From CAZTAK01 sp964611585 (GTDB lineage Bacteria; Pseudomonadota; Alphaproteobacteria; SHVP01): 64,000 nt of DNA. Positions within the stretch are counted from its first letter, which is position 1. Each line of letters begins with the position of its first letter. The position numbers and the translations under genes were made by a program. Shown one piece after another: positions 1 through 8,438 of this stretch. The stretch covers positions 9,394-73,393 of the forward strand of contig CAZTAK010000002.1 of the NCBI GenBank assembly GCA_964611585.1. The letters are read 5' to 3'. The notes under the pieces were generated by a model. That model searched no databases and was not told the origin of the DNA. It saw only the letters and a program-made list of their open reading frames with translations.

Positions 1-285
1 CCGCAAACCAGAGCGGCCCGGTTCAGGGCGGCGGTTCGACGGCGAGCGAAAAATATAACGCGATGCCGGNNNNNNNNNNNNNNNNNNNNNNNNNNNNNNN
101 NNNNNNNNNNNNNNNNNNNNNNNNNNNNNNNNNNNNNNNNNNNNNNNNNNNNNNNNNNNNNNNNNNNNNCGATGCCGGGCCATCTTGACACGCCGGGAAG
201 GATTGCGCGATTCGCGAGCGCTGTCCGGCCGGGCGGGTTATGCTATTGACCGGTACGTCATCCCCCCAATGCGGACTGCCATTCC
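1..285. other. Scaffold joint and gltX upstream region, no gene seen
   Basis: Positions 70-169 are exactly 100 N, the usual placeholder for a gap of unknown size. The nine bases CGATGCCGG occur on both sides of the N run (61-69 and 170-178), so the two contig ends may overlap. No coding sequence is supported here. A TTGACA hexamer at 185-190 and a TATGCT hexamer at 239-244 could belong to promoters for gltX, but neither has a well-spaced partner. Confidence 0.8.
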
Positions 286-1692
286 ATGACCGTTGTTACC
301 AGATTTGCCCCCTCGCCGACCGGATTCCTGCATATCGGCGGGGCGCGGACGGCGCTGTTCAACTGGCTGTATGCGAAGCACGAGGGCGGCCTCTTCCGGC
401 TCCGGATCGAGGATACCGACGCCAAGCGCAGCACCGAGGCGGCCGTCGCCGCCATTTTCGAGGGACTGGAATGGTTGGGTCTTACCTGGGAGGGCGAGGC
501 GCTATTCCAGTCACAGGCCCAGGATCGTCACCGGGAAGTCGCCGAGGCGCTGCTCGCCGCGGGGCAGGCCTACCGCTGCTATGCGAGCAAAGAGGAACTC
601 GCCGAAATGCGCGAAAAGGCGCGCGCCGAGGGCCGGCCGATGCGCTACGACCGGCGCTGGCGTGACCGCGATCCGGCCGAAGCCCCGCCCGGTGTCCCGC
701 CGGTGATCCGGTTCAAGGCGCCGCAGGGAGGCGAAACGGTGGTTCAGGACCGGGTCATGGGCGAGGTCCGCGTCGCCCACGATCAGCTCGACGACATGGT
801 GCTGCTGCGCGCCGACGGCACCCCCACCTACATGCTGGCCGTGGTGGTGGACGACCATGACATGGGCGTGACCCACGTCATCCGCGGCGCCGATCACCTC
901 AACAATGCGCTGCGCCAGGCGAATCTGATCGCGGCGCTCGGCTGGGAACTGCCGGTCTACGCCCATGTGCCGCTGATCCACGGTCCGGACGGCGCCAAAC
1001 TGTCCAAGCGCCACGGCGCGCTCGGGGTCGAGGAGTACCGCGAAATGGGTTATTTGGCGGAGGCGATGCGCAACTACCTCGAACGTCTCGGCTGGTCGCA
1101 CGGCGACGATGAAATCTTTTCCACCGATCAGGCGGTCGAATGGTTCGGCCTCGACGGCCTCGGCAAATCAGCGGCGCGTTTCGATTTTGCCAAGCTGGAA
1201 AACCTGAACGGCCATTATCTGCGCGACAAGACGGTTGCGGCGCTTGAGGGTCTGGTGATCCCGCGACTGGCGCAAAGCCTCGGCCGTGGCCTCTCGGAAG
1301 CGGAGGTGGCGCGTCTGGAACAGGCCCTCCCCGATCTAAAAGATCGCGCGAAGACGTTGTCGGAACTTACTGAAAACGCATTATTTTATTTCACTGACGG
1401 GGCGCCGGAGCCGGACCCGAAGGCGGCCAAGATTCTGGACCCGGCGGCGCGCGCGCTGCTGGGGCGTCTTGCGCCCGTATTCGAGCATGCCGACGAGTGG
1501 CAGGCCCCGGTTCTGGAGGCGCGAGGACGCGCCTTTGCCGAGGTCGAAGAGGTGAAATTCGTAAAGATCGCCCAACCGCTCCGCGCCGCCATCACGGGCC
1601 GCACGGTATCGCCCGGAATCTTTCAGGTTTGCCAAATACTTGGCCGCGAGGAAACGCTGCGGCGCCTGCGCGATGCGGTGCCTGCGCCTTAG
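286..1692 (+). CDS. gltX: Glutamyl-tRNA synthetase
   Basis: Class I aminoacyl-tRNA synthetase that charges tRNA-Glu with glutamate using ATP in the cytosol. The 468-residue protein has the usual family length. The N-terminus [20 protein letters not shown] carries the HIGH-type signature (HIGG, residues 16-19), and KLSKR at 238-242 is the KMSKS-type loop. The C-terminal third is the helical anticodon-binding region. The ATG at 286 puts the Rossmann strand at the normal distance from the N-terminus. gltA follows 106 bp downstream on the same strand. Many alphaproteobacteria carry two GluRS paralogues, one of which mischarges tRNA-Gln for GatCAB. Which one this is cannot be decided from the window. 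Confidence 0.97.
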   Translation: MTVVTRFAPSPTGFLHIGGARTALFNWLYAKHEGGLFRLRIEDTDAKRSTEAAVAAIFEGLEWLGLTWEGEALFQSQAQDRHREVAEALLAAGQAYRCYASKEELAEMREKARAEGRPMRYDRRWRDRDPAEAPPGVPPVIRFKAPQGGETVVQDRVMGEVRVAHDQLDDMVLLRADGTPTYMLAVVVDDHDMGVTHVIRGADHLNNALRQANLIAALGWELPVYAHVPLIHGPDGAKLSKRHGALGVEEYREMGYLAEAMRNYLERLGWSHGDDEIFSTDQAVEWFGLDGLGKSAARFDFAKLENLNGHYLRDKTVAALEGLVIPRLAQSLGRGLSEAEVARLEQALPDLKDRAKTLSELTENALFYFTDGAPEPDPKAAKILDPAARALLGRLAPVFEHADEWQAPVLEARGRAFAEVEEVKFVKIAQPLRAAITGRTVSPGIFQVCQILGREETLRRLRDAVPAP

Positions 1693-1710
1693 TGCCGCAG
1701 ACCCCCCGAT

Positions 1711-1741
1711 TGTCCCCAAAAGCGCGCAAAAGCGTTATAAT
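1711..1741 (+). promoter_or_regulatory. Candidate gltA promoter
   Basis: A perfect TATAAT lies at 1736-1741, about 58 bp before the gltA ATG and outside gltX. The -35 side is poor: TTGTCC at 1710-1715 sits 20 bases away and TCCCCA is at the 17-base spacing. The -10 is the main evidence. It would let gltA be transcribed apart from gltX. Confidence 0.4.
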
Positions 1742-1798
1742 CGGGCCAGGCATGCGCTTGTCGGCGCCTCCCCCCTTTTTCGCGATCGAGGGCAGTCC

Positions 1799-3118
1799 AT
1801 GGAAACCCAGAAATCGGCCGTAGGGCCGAACGGATCCGCCAAGCTGAGCATGGCGGACACTACCGATACCGATCTGCCGGTGCTCGGCGGCTCGGTTGGT
1901 CCCGAAGTCATCGATATTCGCGGTCTATACAAGAACACCGGCCGGTTCACGTTCGACCCGGGATTTACCGCCACGGCCAGCTGTGAATCGAAAATCACCT
2001 ACATCGACGGCGATGAAGGAATCCTGCTGCACCGTGGCTACAGCATCGAGGAATTGGCCGAAAACGGCGACTACCTCGAGACCTGCTATCTGCTCTTGAA
2101 CGGTGAACTGCCCAACGCCGCGGAAAAGGCCGAGTTCGAGCACGACATCACCATGCACACCATGGTGCACGAGCAGCTCAGCTTCTTCTTCCGTGGGTTC
2201 CGGTGGGACGCTCACCCGATGGCGATCATGGTCGGCGTCGTCGGCGCCCTGTCGGCCTTCTACCACGACAGCACCGACATTACGGACCCACACCAGCGCA
2301 AAGTCGCCTCCTACCGGCTGATCGCCAAGATGCCGACCATCGCCGCCATGGCCTACAAGTTCTCGGTCGGCCAGCCCTTCATCTACCCCCGCAACGACCT
2401 GAACTACGTCGACAACTTCCTGCACATGACGTTCGCGGTGCCGTGCGAGGAATACAAGATCAGCCCGGTCATGTCCCGGGCGATGGCGCGCACCTTTGTT
2501 CTTCATGCCGATCACGAGCAGAACGCGTCGACCTCGACGGTTCGCCTTGCCGGATCATCGGGCGCCAATCCCTTTGCCTGCATCGCCGCCGGCGTTGCCT
2601 GCCTGTGGGGGGCGGCCCATGGCGGCGCCAACGAGGCCGTTCTTGCCATGCTCGACCAGATCGGCAGTGCCGACCGCATTCCCGAATTCATCAAGAAGGC
2701 CAAAGACAAGGACGATCCGTTCAAGCTGATGGGATTCGGGCATCGCGTCTACAGAAACTACGATCCGCGTGCGGCGGTCCTGCGAGCAAGTTGCCACGAG
2801 GTGCTCGACGAACTCGGAATCAAGAACGAGCCCAGCCTCAAACTTGCCATGGAGCTTGAGCGTCTCGCCCTTGAGGACAAGTATTTTGTCGAGCGCAAAC
2901 TGTTCCCGAATGTCGATTTCTATTCGGGCATCATTCTTCGCGCCATGGGATTTCCGACCAGCATGTTCACGGTTCTTTTCGCACTCGCCCGGACCGTCGG
3001 CTGGGTCGCCCAGTGGAACGAGATGATGGACGACCCGTCGCGCAAGATTGGCCGCCCGCGCCAGCTCTACACCGGAGAACCGCGCCGCAATTACGTGTCC
3101 CTAGACCAGCGTGGCTAG
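1799..3118 (+). CDS. gltA: Citrate synthase (type II, hexameric class)
   Basis: Condenses acetyl-CoA with oxaloacetate to form citrate, the entry step of the TCA cycle. With the ATG at 1799 the protein is 439 residues, the normal length for the Gram-negative class. Catalytic residues are visible as His274 (AAHGGANE), His315 (GFGHRVYR) and Asp373 (FPNVDFYSG), with the same spacing as His264, His305 and Asp362 of the E. coli enzyme. A GAGGG sequence lies just ahead of 1799. The frame stays open upstream into gltX, but that part does not look like citrate synthase. An ATG at 1850 ([14 protein letters not shown]) is a possible alternative start. Confidence 0.97.
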   Translation: METQKSAVGPNGSAKLSMADTTDTDLPVLGGSVGPEVIDIRGLYKNTGRFTFDPGFTATASCESKITYIDGDEGILLHRGYSIEELAENGDYLETCYLLLNGELPNAAEKAEFEHDITMHTMVHEQLSFFFRGFRWDAHPMAIMVGVVGALSAFYHDSTDITDPHQRKVASYRLIAKMPTIAAMAYKFSVGQPFIYPRNDLNYVDNFLHMTFAVPCEEYKISPVMSRAMARTFVLHADHEQNASTSTVRLAGSSGANPFACIAAGVACLWGAAHGGANEAVLAMLDQIGSADRIPEFIKKAKDKDDPFKLMGFGHRVYRNYDPRAAVLRASCHEVLDELGIKNEPSLKLAMELERLALEDKYFVERKLFPNVDFYSGIILRAMGFPTSMFTVLFALARTVGWVAQWNEMMDDPSRKIGRPRQLYTGEPRRNYVSLDQRG

Positions 3119-3305
3119 GGGTCAGGCGGTCCGGGCGCTGAAACAGCGCCTGCCCCGCCCGGTCGCGCGCCGCGCCCAGATCCGGCGCATGGCACCCACG
3201 GCCAACGACAACCAGCGCTCACTGGCGGGTCAGGTGCGGGTCGTGGGACTGCGCGCGGTGGCTCTGGCCGGCGTGGTGTGGGCGCTCTGGTTCGGATTTA
3301 CCTGA
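3111..3305 (+). CDS. Doubtful small protein overlapping the gltA 3' end
   Basis: A 64-residue frame starting inside the last codons of gltA (8 bp overlap). It is Arg-rich at first, then has an ANDNQ motif of a kind common in small alphaproteobacterial proteins. It ends with one hydrophobic segment ([20 protein letters not shown]) that could be a membrane anchor. I recognise no family. The overlapping start would suit translational coupling to gltA, but in GC-rich DNA an open frame this short is weak evidence, and it may be noncoding. Confidence 0.35.
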   Translation: MARGQAVRALKQRLPRPVARRAQIRRMAPTANDNQRSLAGQVRVVGLRAVALAGVVWALWFGFT

Positions 3306-3324
3306 CCTTCAGACGCGCTCGATC

Positions 3325-3377
3325 CCTTCATTCGTAAAGCCGCCGGGCGGTATACCCGGCGCAATCTGCGATGAAGG
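3325..3377. repeat. Compound inverted repeat in the gltA/lpxB convergent gap
   Basis: An outer 7 bp stem (CCTTCAT at 3325-3331 with ATGAAGG at 3371-3377) encloses a perfect inner 7 bp stem (CGCCGGG at 3341-3347 with CCCGGCG at 3355-3361). It lies between two convergent genes and may end transcription from either side. No T-run follows, so it is not a classical intrinsic terminator. Confidence 0.5.
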
Positions 3378-3427
3378 CAATACCAGCGCCGACCTTGCGG
3401 GCGGCGCCGGATTCGGCGCGCGCCTAA

Positions 3428-3530
3428 AGCTTCTCCCGTTCGCATGCGCTTACGCGAGAAGCTCTATCCCTTTGACATAGTACGCAAATCGTCGTCGCCG
3501 GCGATTCCGCTGGCTCGGGATTTGCTCTAG
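3428..3530. repeat. Palindromic intergenic element ending in GCTCTAG
   Basis: Contains a perfect 8 bp stem, AGCTTCTC (3428-3435) with GAGAAGCT (3456-3463), and ends TTTGCTCTAG at 3521-3530, which includes the lpxB stop codon. The same GCTCTAG end occurs beside hairpins at 16197-16227 and 57356-57418. It resembles the small palindromic repeats scattered between alphaproteobacterial genes. Membership in one family is inferred from only three examples. Confidence 0.45.
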
Positions 3531-4699
3531 GGTGTGTTCGGCTTTGCCTTACCGAGCAGGTCCCAAAGGATGCGGGCAGCGCGCACGCTTGGGCTCTCGC
3601 CACCCGGTGCCAGCGCCGATACCGCCTCGGCGGCAGCGGCAACCTGCTGCTTGCGGGCCGCCTCGTCGTCGAGCAGGCGAGCCGTTTCGCGCGCAAGGTT
3701 GGGGGCGGTGCAGGCGTCTTGCAGCAATTCGGGAATCTCGGGCCGGTCCAGTATCAGATTGACGAGATTAACGTAGCGCACCCGCACCAGCCGCCGCGCC
3801 AGCCACCAGGTCAGAGGGTGAAGCCGATAGGCGATCACCGTGGGAACCTGCGCAACGGCGAGTTCGAGCGCCACGGTGCCCGAGGCGGCGATGGCGGCAT
3901 CGCTGGCGGCGAAGGCGGGAAGTTTTTCGGCGTCGCCAGTGACCACCACCGGCGTTCCCGGCCAGCGTTCGGCGGCACGGTTGATCTCTGCGGCCATCGC
4001 TTCGACCGCCGGAACAACGACCCGAAGCGGCGGCCGGCCCCGGCACAGTTCCCTCACCGCATCGCCGAATACCGGTAGCAGGCGCGACACTTCGCTGTGG
4101 CGGCTGCCGGGCAGGACACAGACCACGGGAACTTCGGCGCCAATTCCGTGGCGGGCGCGGAAGGCGGCGCCGGCGCCGGGCTCGGCCGCGATCCCGGCAA
4201 CCGGATGGCCGACGAAGGTGCAGGCAAGGCCCTCGACCTCGAAGTAGGGCGGCTCGAACGGCAGCAAGGCCAGCAGGTGCTCAAATAGCGGCGCGATCCG
4301 CCGTGCCCGTCCCGGTTTCCAGGCCCAGACGGTGGGCGCCACATAGTGGACCAGCCGCAGGCCCTTGGGGTGCAGCCGGCGCGCAAGGCGGAAATTGAAG
4401 CCGGGTGAATCGATGGTCACTACCACATCGGGACGGGTCCGGGCCGCAAAGTCCGTAGTCCGCCGCAGGTGGCCCATGATTAGCCTGAGCCGCGGCAGGA
4501 CCTCGGCGAGCCCCATGACGGTGATGTCCTGCATCGGAAACAGGCTTTGAAGGCCCTCTGCCGCCATCAAGGGTCCGCCGACACCGGAAAATTCAATCGC
4601 GCCGGGCGCCGAGTCCTTGAGGGCTGCCATCAGTCCGGCGCCGAGCGCGTCGCCCGAAGGCTCCCCCGCCACCAGCATGAACCGCGCCGGCTTTGGCAT
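3527..4699 (-). CDS. lpxB: Lipid-A-disaccharide synthase
   Basis: Glycosyltransferase family 19 enzyme that joins UDP-2,3-diacylglucosamine and lipid X into the lipid A disaccharide at the inner face of the inner membrane. The 390-residue length is typical. Family features include the N-terminal VAGEPSGDALGAGLM loop, a PHIG-like GVGGPLMAAEGL segment, and the central HYVAPTVWAWKPGRARRI motif. It is the last gene of the envelope cluster, 36 bp after lpxI. Its stop codon lies inside a palindromic element shared with other intergenic regions. No truncation is seen. Confidence 0.96.
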   Translation of the reverse strand: MPKPARFMLVAGEPSGDALGAGLMAALKDSAPGAIEFSGVGGPLMAAEGLQSLFPMQDITVMGLAEVLPRLRLIMGHLRRTTDFAARTRPDVVVTIDSPGFNFRLARRLHPKGLRLVHYVAPTVWAWKPGRARRIAPLFEHLLALLPFEPPYFEVEGLACTFVGHPVAGIAAEPGAGAAFRARHGIGAEVPVVCVLPGSRHSEVSRLLPVFGDAVRELCRGRPPLRVVVPAVEAMAAEINRAAERWPGTPVVVTGDAEKLPAFAASDAAIAASGTVALELAVAQVPTVIAYRLHPLTWWLARRLVRVRYVNLVNLILDRPEIPELLQDACTAPNLARETARLLDDEAARKQQVAAAAEAVSALAPGGESPSVRAARILWDLLGKAKPNTP

Positions 4700-4735
4700 T
4701 GTAAGTTCTGGCCTCCGCCCGGGTGCCGCCCGGCC

Positions 4736-5557
4736 CTAGCCCGCGCCTCGTTCAATGGCCGTGACGAACAGACCGGCCGCGTCGGCGGTGCCCGCCACCT
4801 CGTCGCGGTTGATAATGAGTGCCACCCCGGCCTCGACCGCGATTCCATTTAGGCCCGCGGCGGCGGCCTGGGTGACGGTGTCAGGCCCGATCGCCGGACG
4901 GTCGGCGCGGTCCTCCTGGCCGGGCTTCAGACATTTGACGAGTACGCCCGATTTTTCGCTCTGTTTCAGCACCTTAATCCGCCCGAGCATGGCGGCGGTG
5001 CCCTCGGGCCCCTCGATGGCGAGGACCCGCCCGCCCTCGATAACGACCGCCTGCCCCATGTCGTAGGCGCCGAGCGTGGCGAGGAGTTCGACTCCGCGGG
5101 CGATGTCGGTTTCATCGGCCGCCTGCGGGCGGTGACGCCCGAGCGGCCCGGCACTTGCCAGCAACGCGGGCATCAAATCGTCCGGCGCGATGACGCGGAA
5201 CCCTGCGGATTCTATTTCCGCCACGATCAACGTCATCAGCGCATCGTCGCCACCGGCAGCGGCAATTTTCGGCAACAGCCGCGCGCCGCGGAAATCGACC
5301 TTGATCGACTTGAGCGATGGCCGCTGCAGGCGGCCGGCCAAGATCACCTCTTGGCAGCCTTCGGCCTCGAGGCACTTGAGGATCTTGCCGACGGCGCCGA
5401 TGCCGAGGCGCGCGTGCGGTATCGCCTCGATTCCGGCGGGCTGATCCTGCCCCTCGAAGGTAATCACGAACACCTCGCGGCCGGCGTTGCGGCAGGCGGC
5501 GACGAGGTTTCCCGGCAGGTCGCCTCCGCCCGCCAGGATTCCGACTTTAGGCGGCAC
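4736..5557 (-). CDS. lpxI: UDP-2,3-diacylglucosamine pyrophosphatase LpxI
   Basis: Hydrolyses UDP-2,3-diacylglucosamine to lipid X and UMP. LpxI is the form used by most alphaproteobacteria in place of LpxH and is unrelated to it in sequence. The N-terminus [16 protein letters not shown] and the later [15 protein letters not shown] and [24 protein letters not shown] segments match the two-domain LpxI fold (formerly DUF1009). I prefer the GTG at 5557 ([12 protein letters not shown]), which gives 273 residues and an 11 bp overlap with lpxA. A second GTG at 5584 would add nine residues. Its place between lpxA and lpxB supports the call. Confidence 0.94.
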   Translation of the reverse strand: MPPKVGILAGGGDLPGNLVAACRNAGREVFVITFEGQDQPAGIEAIPHARLGIGAVGKILKCLEAEGCQEVILAGRLQRPSLKSIKVDFRGARLLPKIAAAGGDDALMTLIVAEIESAGFRVIAPDDLMPALLASAGPLGRHRPQAADETDIARGVELLATLGAYDMGQAVVIEGGRVLAIEGPEGTAAMLGRIKVLKQSEKSGVLVKCLKPGQEDRADRPAIGPDTVTQAAAAGLNGIAVEAGVALIINRDEVAGTADAAGLFVTAIERGAG

Positions 5558-6347
5558 GGTCGAGTTTGGGCTGACAGATGGCACGCGAGGAATCGGCGCG
5601 CACGAAATCGACTATTTCCATGACGTATGGGTTCTCGGCGAACAATTCAGCCACGTCCTCGAGGCGTTCCTGCAACGTGCCCTCTTCGGCGAACAAGAGC
5701 CGGTAGGCATTGCGGAGATCGTGAATAATTTCGCGCGTGAACGAGCGCCGTTTGAGGCCGACGATATTGAGGCCCTCCAGGTGCGCCCGGTTGCCGGTGA
5801 CCGATCCGTAAGGAATCACGTCGTTCTCGACTCCCGACATGCCGCCCACCATGGCATGCGCGCCGATCCGCACGAACTGGTGGACCGCCGACAGACCGCC
5901 GAGGATCGCATGGTCACCGATCACGACATGCCCGCCGAGCGTGGCGTTGTTGACCAGGATCACATGGTCGCCAATCAGACAATCGTGGGCGACATGGACG
6001 CCGACCATGAAAAGACAGTTCGAGCCCGTCCGCGTGACCATGCCGCCACCTTCTGTGCCCGGGTTCATGGTGACGTGTTCACGGATGATTGTGTTGGGCC
6101 CGATGACGAGTTTGGAATCCTCGCCGTGATACTTCAGGTCCTGGGGCGGCAGCCCGATGGAGGCGAACGGATAGATCACCGTGTTGGGGCCGATTTCGGT
6201 GCGGCCGCCGATGACAGCATGGGATTTGACGGTCACACCGTCGCCGAGAACGGCATGGGCCTCGACGATGCTGAACGGACCGACGGTGACGTTTTCCCCG
6301 AGCTGGGCGCCCGGTTCGACGATTGCGCTGGGGTGAATGCCGGTCAT
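5547..6347 (-). CDS. lpxA: UDP-N-acetylglucosamine acyltransferase
   Basis: Transfers a 3-hydroxyacyl chain from ACP to the 3-OH of UDP-GlcNAc, the first step of lipid A synthesis. The 266 residues are mostly left-handed beta-helix hexapeptide repeats (for example [20 protein letters not shown]) and end in a helical domain containing a [12 protein letters not shown] segment. The His in LGGHVVIGD is the expected catalytic base. fabZ ends only 4 bp before it. Neighbours lpxD, fabZ, lpxI and lpxB complete the early Raetz pathway here, apart from lpxC and lpxK, which are not in the window. Confidence 0.97.
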   Translation of the reverse strand: MTGIHPSAIVEPGAQLGENVTVGPFSIVEAHAVLGDGVTVKSHAVIGGRTEIGPNTVIYPFASIGLPPQDLKYHGEDSKLVIGPNTIIREHVTMNPGTEGGGMVTRTGSNCLFMVGVHVAHDCLIGDHVILVNNATLGGHVVIGDHAILGGLSAVHQFVRIGAHAMVGGMSGVENDVIPYGSVTGNRAHLEGLNIVGLKRRSFTREIIHDLRNAYRLLFAEEGTLQERLEDVAELFAENPYVMEIVDFVRADSSRAICQPKLDRAA

Positions 6348-6351
6348 CGCA

Positions 6352-6813
6352 TCATTCGTCCAGGATCATGGCGGCGAAATCGGCCTCGGCGGCGAGGTGC
6401 TCGCCGACAAGGACATCGGCATGGAATTTCCAGACCATCCCGCGGCTGCGCATCTTCTTGACCATGACGCACATGACGTCGCCAGGCACCACCGGACGCC
6501 GGAACCGGGCCTTTTCGATCGACATGAAATAGACCAGCTTTCCCTCCGCTTTGGGTCCGAGCGTATGGACCACCAGGACGGCTGCGGTCTGGGCCATCGA
6601 CTCGACGATCATGACCCCCGGCATCACCGGGCGCTGCGGAAAATGACCCGAAAATTGCGGTTCATTGACGGTGACGTTCTTGATTCCGGTCGCCGACTTG
6701 TCGGAGATCAGGTCGATAACCCGATCCACCAGCAGCATCGGGAAACGGTGCGGAATCATTTCCATAATGCGCAGGATGTCGACCGCATCGGCGCTTGCCA
6801 GGTCTTTATTCAT
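6352..6813 (-). CDS. fabZ: 3-hydroxyacyl-ACP dehydratase FabZ
   Basis: Dehydrates 3-hydroxyacyl-ACP in fatty-acid elongation. It competes with LpxA and LpxD for the same substrate, which explains why it is kept in this operon. The 153-residue hot-dog-fold protein shows the active-site His in [17 protein letters not shown] and the catalytic Glu in [17 protein letters not shown]. The ATG overlaps the lpxD stop by 4 bp, which suggests translational coupling. Confidence 0.97.
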   Translation of the reverse strand: MNKDLASADAVDILRIMEMIPHRFPMLLVDRVIDLISDKSATGIKNVTVNEPQFSGHFPQRPVMPGVMIVESMAQTAAVLVVHTLGPKAEGKLVYFMSIEKARFRRPVVPGDVMCVMVKKMRSRGMVWKFHADVLVGEHLAAEADFAAMILDE

Positions 6814-7838
6814 CGGCTCTTGCCCTGTTTCCTGATCATACGCCGCAAGATAACGCTTTGGCGGTGCCAGTCGCGAATCGGAACCGCCGGATAACCGCCG
6901 TAGGTGGCGCCGGCCGGAATGTCGGCCATGACGCCGCTTTGGCCCGCGATCTGGGCGCCGTCGCCGATTCGCAGATGGCCAGCGACTGCGACCTGTCCGC
7001 CGACCATCACGAAGTCCCCAAGCCGCGCACTGCCGGCGAATCCAGCCTGCCCGGCAACAATGCAGCCAAGGCCGAGGACCACGTTGTGACCGATTTGGAC
7101 GAGATTATCAATCCGGCATCCATCGCCGATCACCGTGTCCGAACCGGTTCCGCGATCGATGGCACAATTTGCGCCGATCTCGACATCGTCGCCGATCAAG
7201 ACGCGGCCGAGCTGGGGAATATTGACATGGCCTTTGCGCCGGGGCGCGAAGCCAAACCCGTCCTGACCGATTCGGGTACCGGTGTGAATCACAACGCGGT
7301 CGCCGATCAGGCAGTGGCTCAGTGAAACCTGGACATGGATACGCGCGCCGGCACCGATGACCACCCCGGGTGCGACTACCGAGTTGGCCCCGATTGCTGA
7401 ACCAGCGCCGATTTCGGCGCCTCGACCGACGACGGCGCCGGGTGCGACGCTGGCGCCCTCACCCAGCACCGCTTCCGGATCGACGGCGGCCGAGGGCGCA
7501 ATTCCCGGTTCAGGCGGTTGTTCGGGGTAGAAGGCGCGCGCGATTCGCGCGTAGGCGAGGTAGGGCGCGCCGGTCAGCAACAAGTGCATTCCGGCCGGCG
7601 CCTGCGCGGCGTACTTGGCTTCGATGACGCAGGCCCCGGCGGAACTGGTCTCGAATTGGGCACCGTATTTCGGGTTGTCGAGAAAAGAGAGTTCGTCGAT
7701 TCCGGCCCGGTCGAGCGGCGCCACGTCGATCACCGATTTCTCTGGATCACTAAGTTCGGCGACTTCCGCGCCGCCAATGCGGGCCAAATCGTGCAGCGCG
7801 AATGGCCCTTTTCGGTCAAAGAATCGCCGGTCAACCAT
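6810..7838 (-). CDS. lpxD: UDP-3-O-acylglucosamine N-acyltransferase
   Basis: Adds the N-linked 3-hydroxyacyl chain to UDP-3-O-acylglucosamine, the third step of lipid A synthesis. The 342-residue protein starts with the uridine-binding LpxD domain ([19 protein letters not shown]). It continues as left-handed beta-helix repeats, with the catalytic His region around [14 protein letters not shown]. It sits between skp (1 bp overlap) and fabZ (4 bp overlap). Family identity is clear from the domain order and from the lpxD-fabZ-lpxA gene order. Confidence 0.96.
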   Translation of the reverse strand: MVDRRFFDRKGPFALHDLARIGGAEVAELSDPEKSVIDVAPLDRAGIDELSFLDNPKYGAQFETSSAGACVIEAKYAAQAPAGMHLLLTGAPYLAYARIARAFYPEQPPEPGIAPSAAVDPEAVLGEGASVAPGAVVGRGAEIGAGSAIGANSVVAPGVVIGAGARIHVQVSLSHCLIGDRVVIHTGTRIGQDGFGFAPRRKGHVNIPQLGRVLIGDDVEIGANCAIDRGTGSDTVIGDGCRIDNLVQIGHNVVLGLGCIVAGQAGFAGSARLGDFVMVGGQVAVAGHLRIGDGAQIAGQSGVMADIPAGATYGGYPAVPIRDWHRQSVILRRMIRKQGKSR

Positions 7839-8437
7839 TACTCGACGGCCGGCGGGGCAATCGCCACGTCGGGCAGGGCAAGATCGACACGGCGAATCAC
7901 CTCGTCCGTAACGTCGAGGGTGCGCGAGGCGAAAATGATTTGAGTCTTGGCAACTATGACGTTGATGTCGCGCTCGCGCGTCAATTCGGCGAAGATCGGA
8001 ATCATGGTCTCACGAACGAGGTTCATCGATTCCGAAAATCGGGCATCGAGGGCGCGGGAGATCGCCTGAACGCGCTGCTGCACCGCATCGACGCGGAGTC
8101 GAAATTCGCGCTCGCGTTCGGCAAACGCTTCCGGCGACAGAATCGTGCGCTGCCGCGCAAGCTCCTGATCGTCCTCGCGCAGCTTGTTCTCCTGTTCCGT
8201 TATCTCGGCAAGGTATTCGACTCGAAATGATTCCATCTGACTGCGAATGCTTTGCGCTGCCGCCGCATCATTGAGCACACGCTGTATGTCGACGATCGCC
8301 AGAACCGCGACCGGCGCCGGCCCGGTCTCAGCCGGTGCCTCTTGCGCGCCGACCGGAATTGCCGCCAACAGCACCGCCGCGAACAAAAAGGCGGCGAGGT
8401 TAGACCCCGAACGGTGGCGCCCTGTCCGGATCGTCAT
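7838..8437 (-). CDS. skp: Periplasmic chaperone Skp/OmpH family
   Basis: Holds unfolded outer-membrane proteins in the periplasm for delivery to BamA. The chosen ATG at 8437 gives 199 residues and begins with a signal peptide (about residues 1-32, cleavage after VGAQ or nearby). It then has the family strand [20 protein letters not shown], and a long charged coiled coil (about 75-155) that forms the tentacle. The frame is open much further upstream into bamA, but that part is antisense-like noise. bamA ends 1 bp upstream. The family is certain, and orthology to E. coli Skp is by context. Confidence 0.93.
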   Translation of the reverse strand: MTIRTGRHRSGSNLAAFLFAAVLLAAIPVGAQEAPAETGPAPVAVLAIVDIQRVLNDAAAAQSIRSQMESFRVEYLAEITEQENKLREDDQELARQRTILSPEAFAEREREFRLRVDAVQQRVQAISRALDARFSESMNLVRETMIPIFAELTRERDINVIVAKTQIIFASRTLDVTDEVIRRVDLALPDVAIAPPAVE

Positions 8438-8438
8438 C

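Noticed and set aside
1640..1798. Longer N-terminus for citrate synthase starting inside gltX
   Set aside because: The extra 53 residues do not resemble citrate synthase, and a good start with a Shine-Dalgarno-like sequence lies at 1799.
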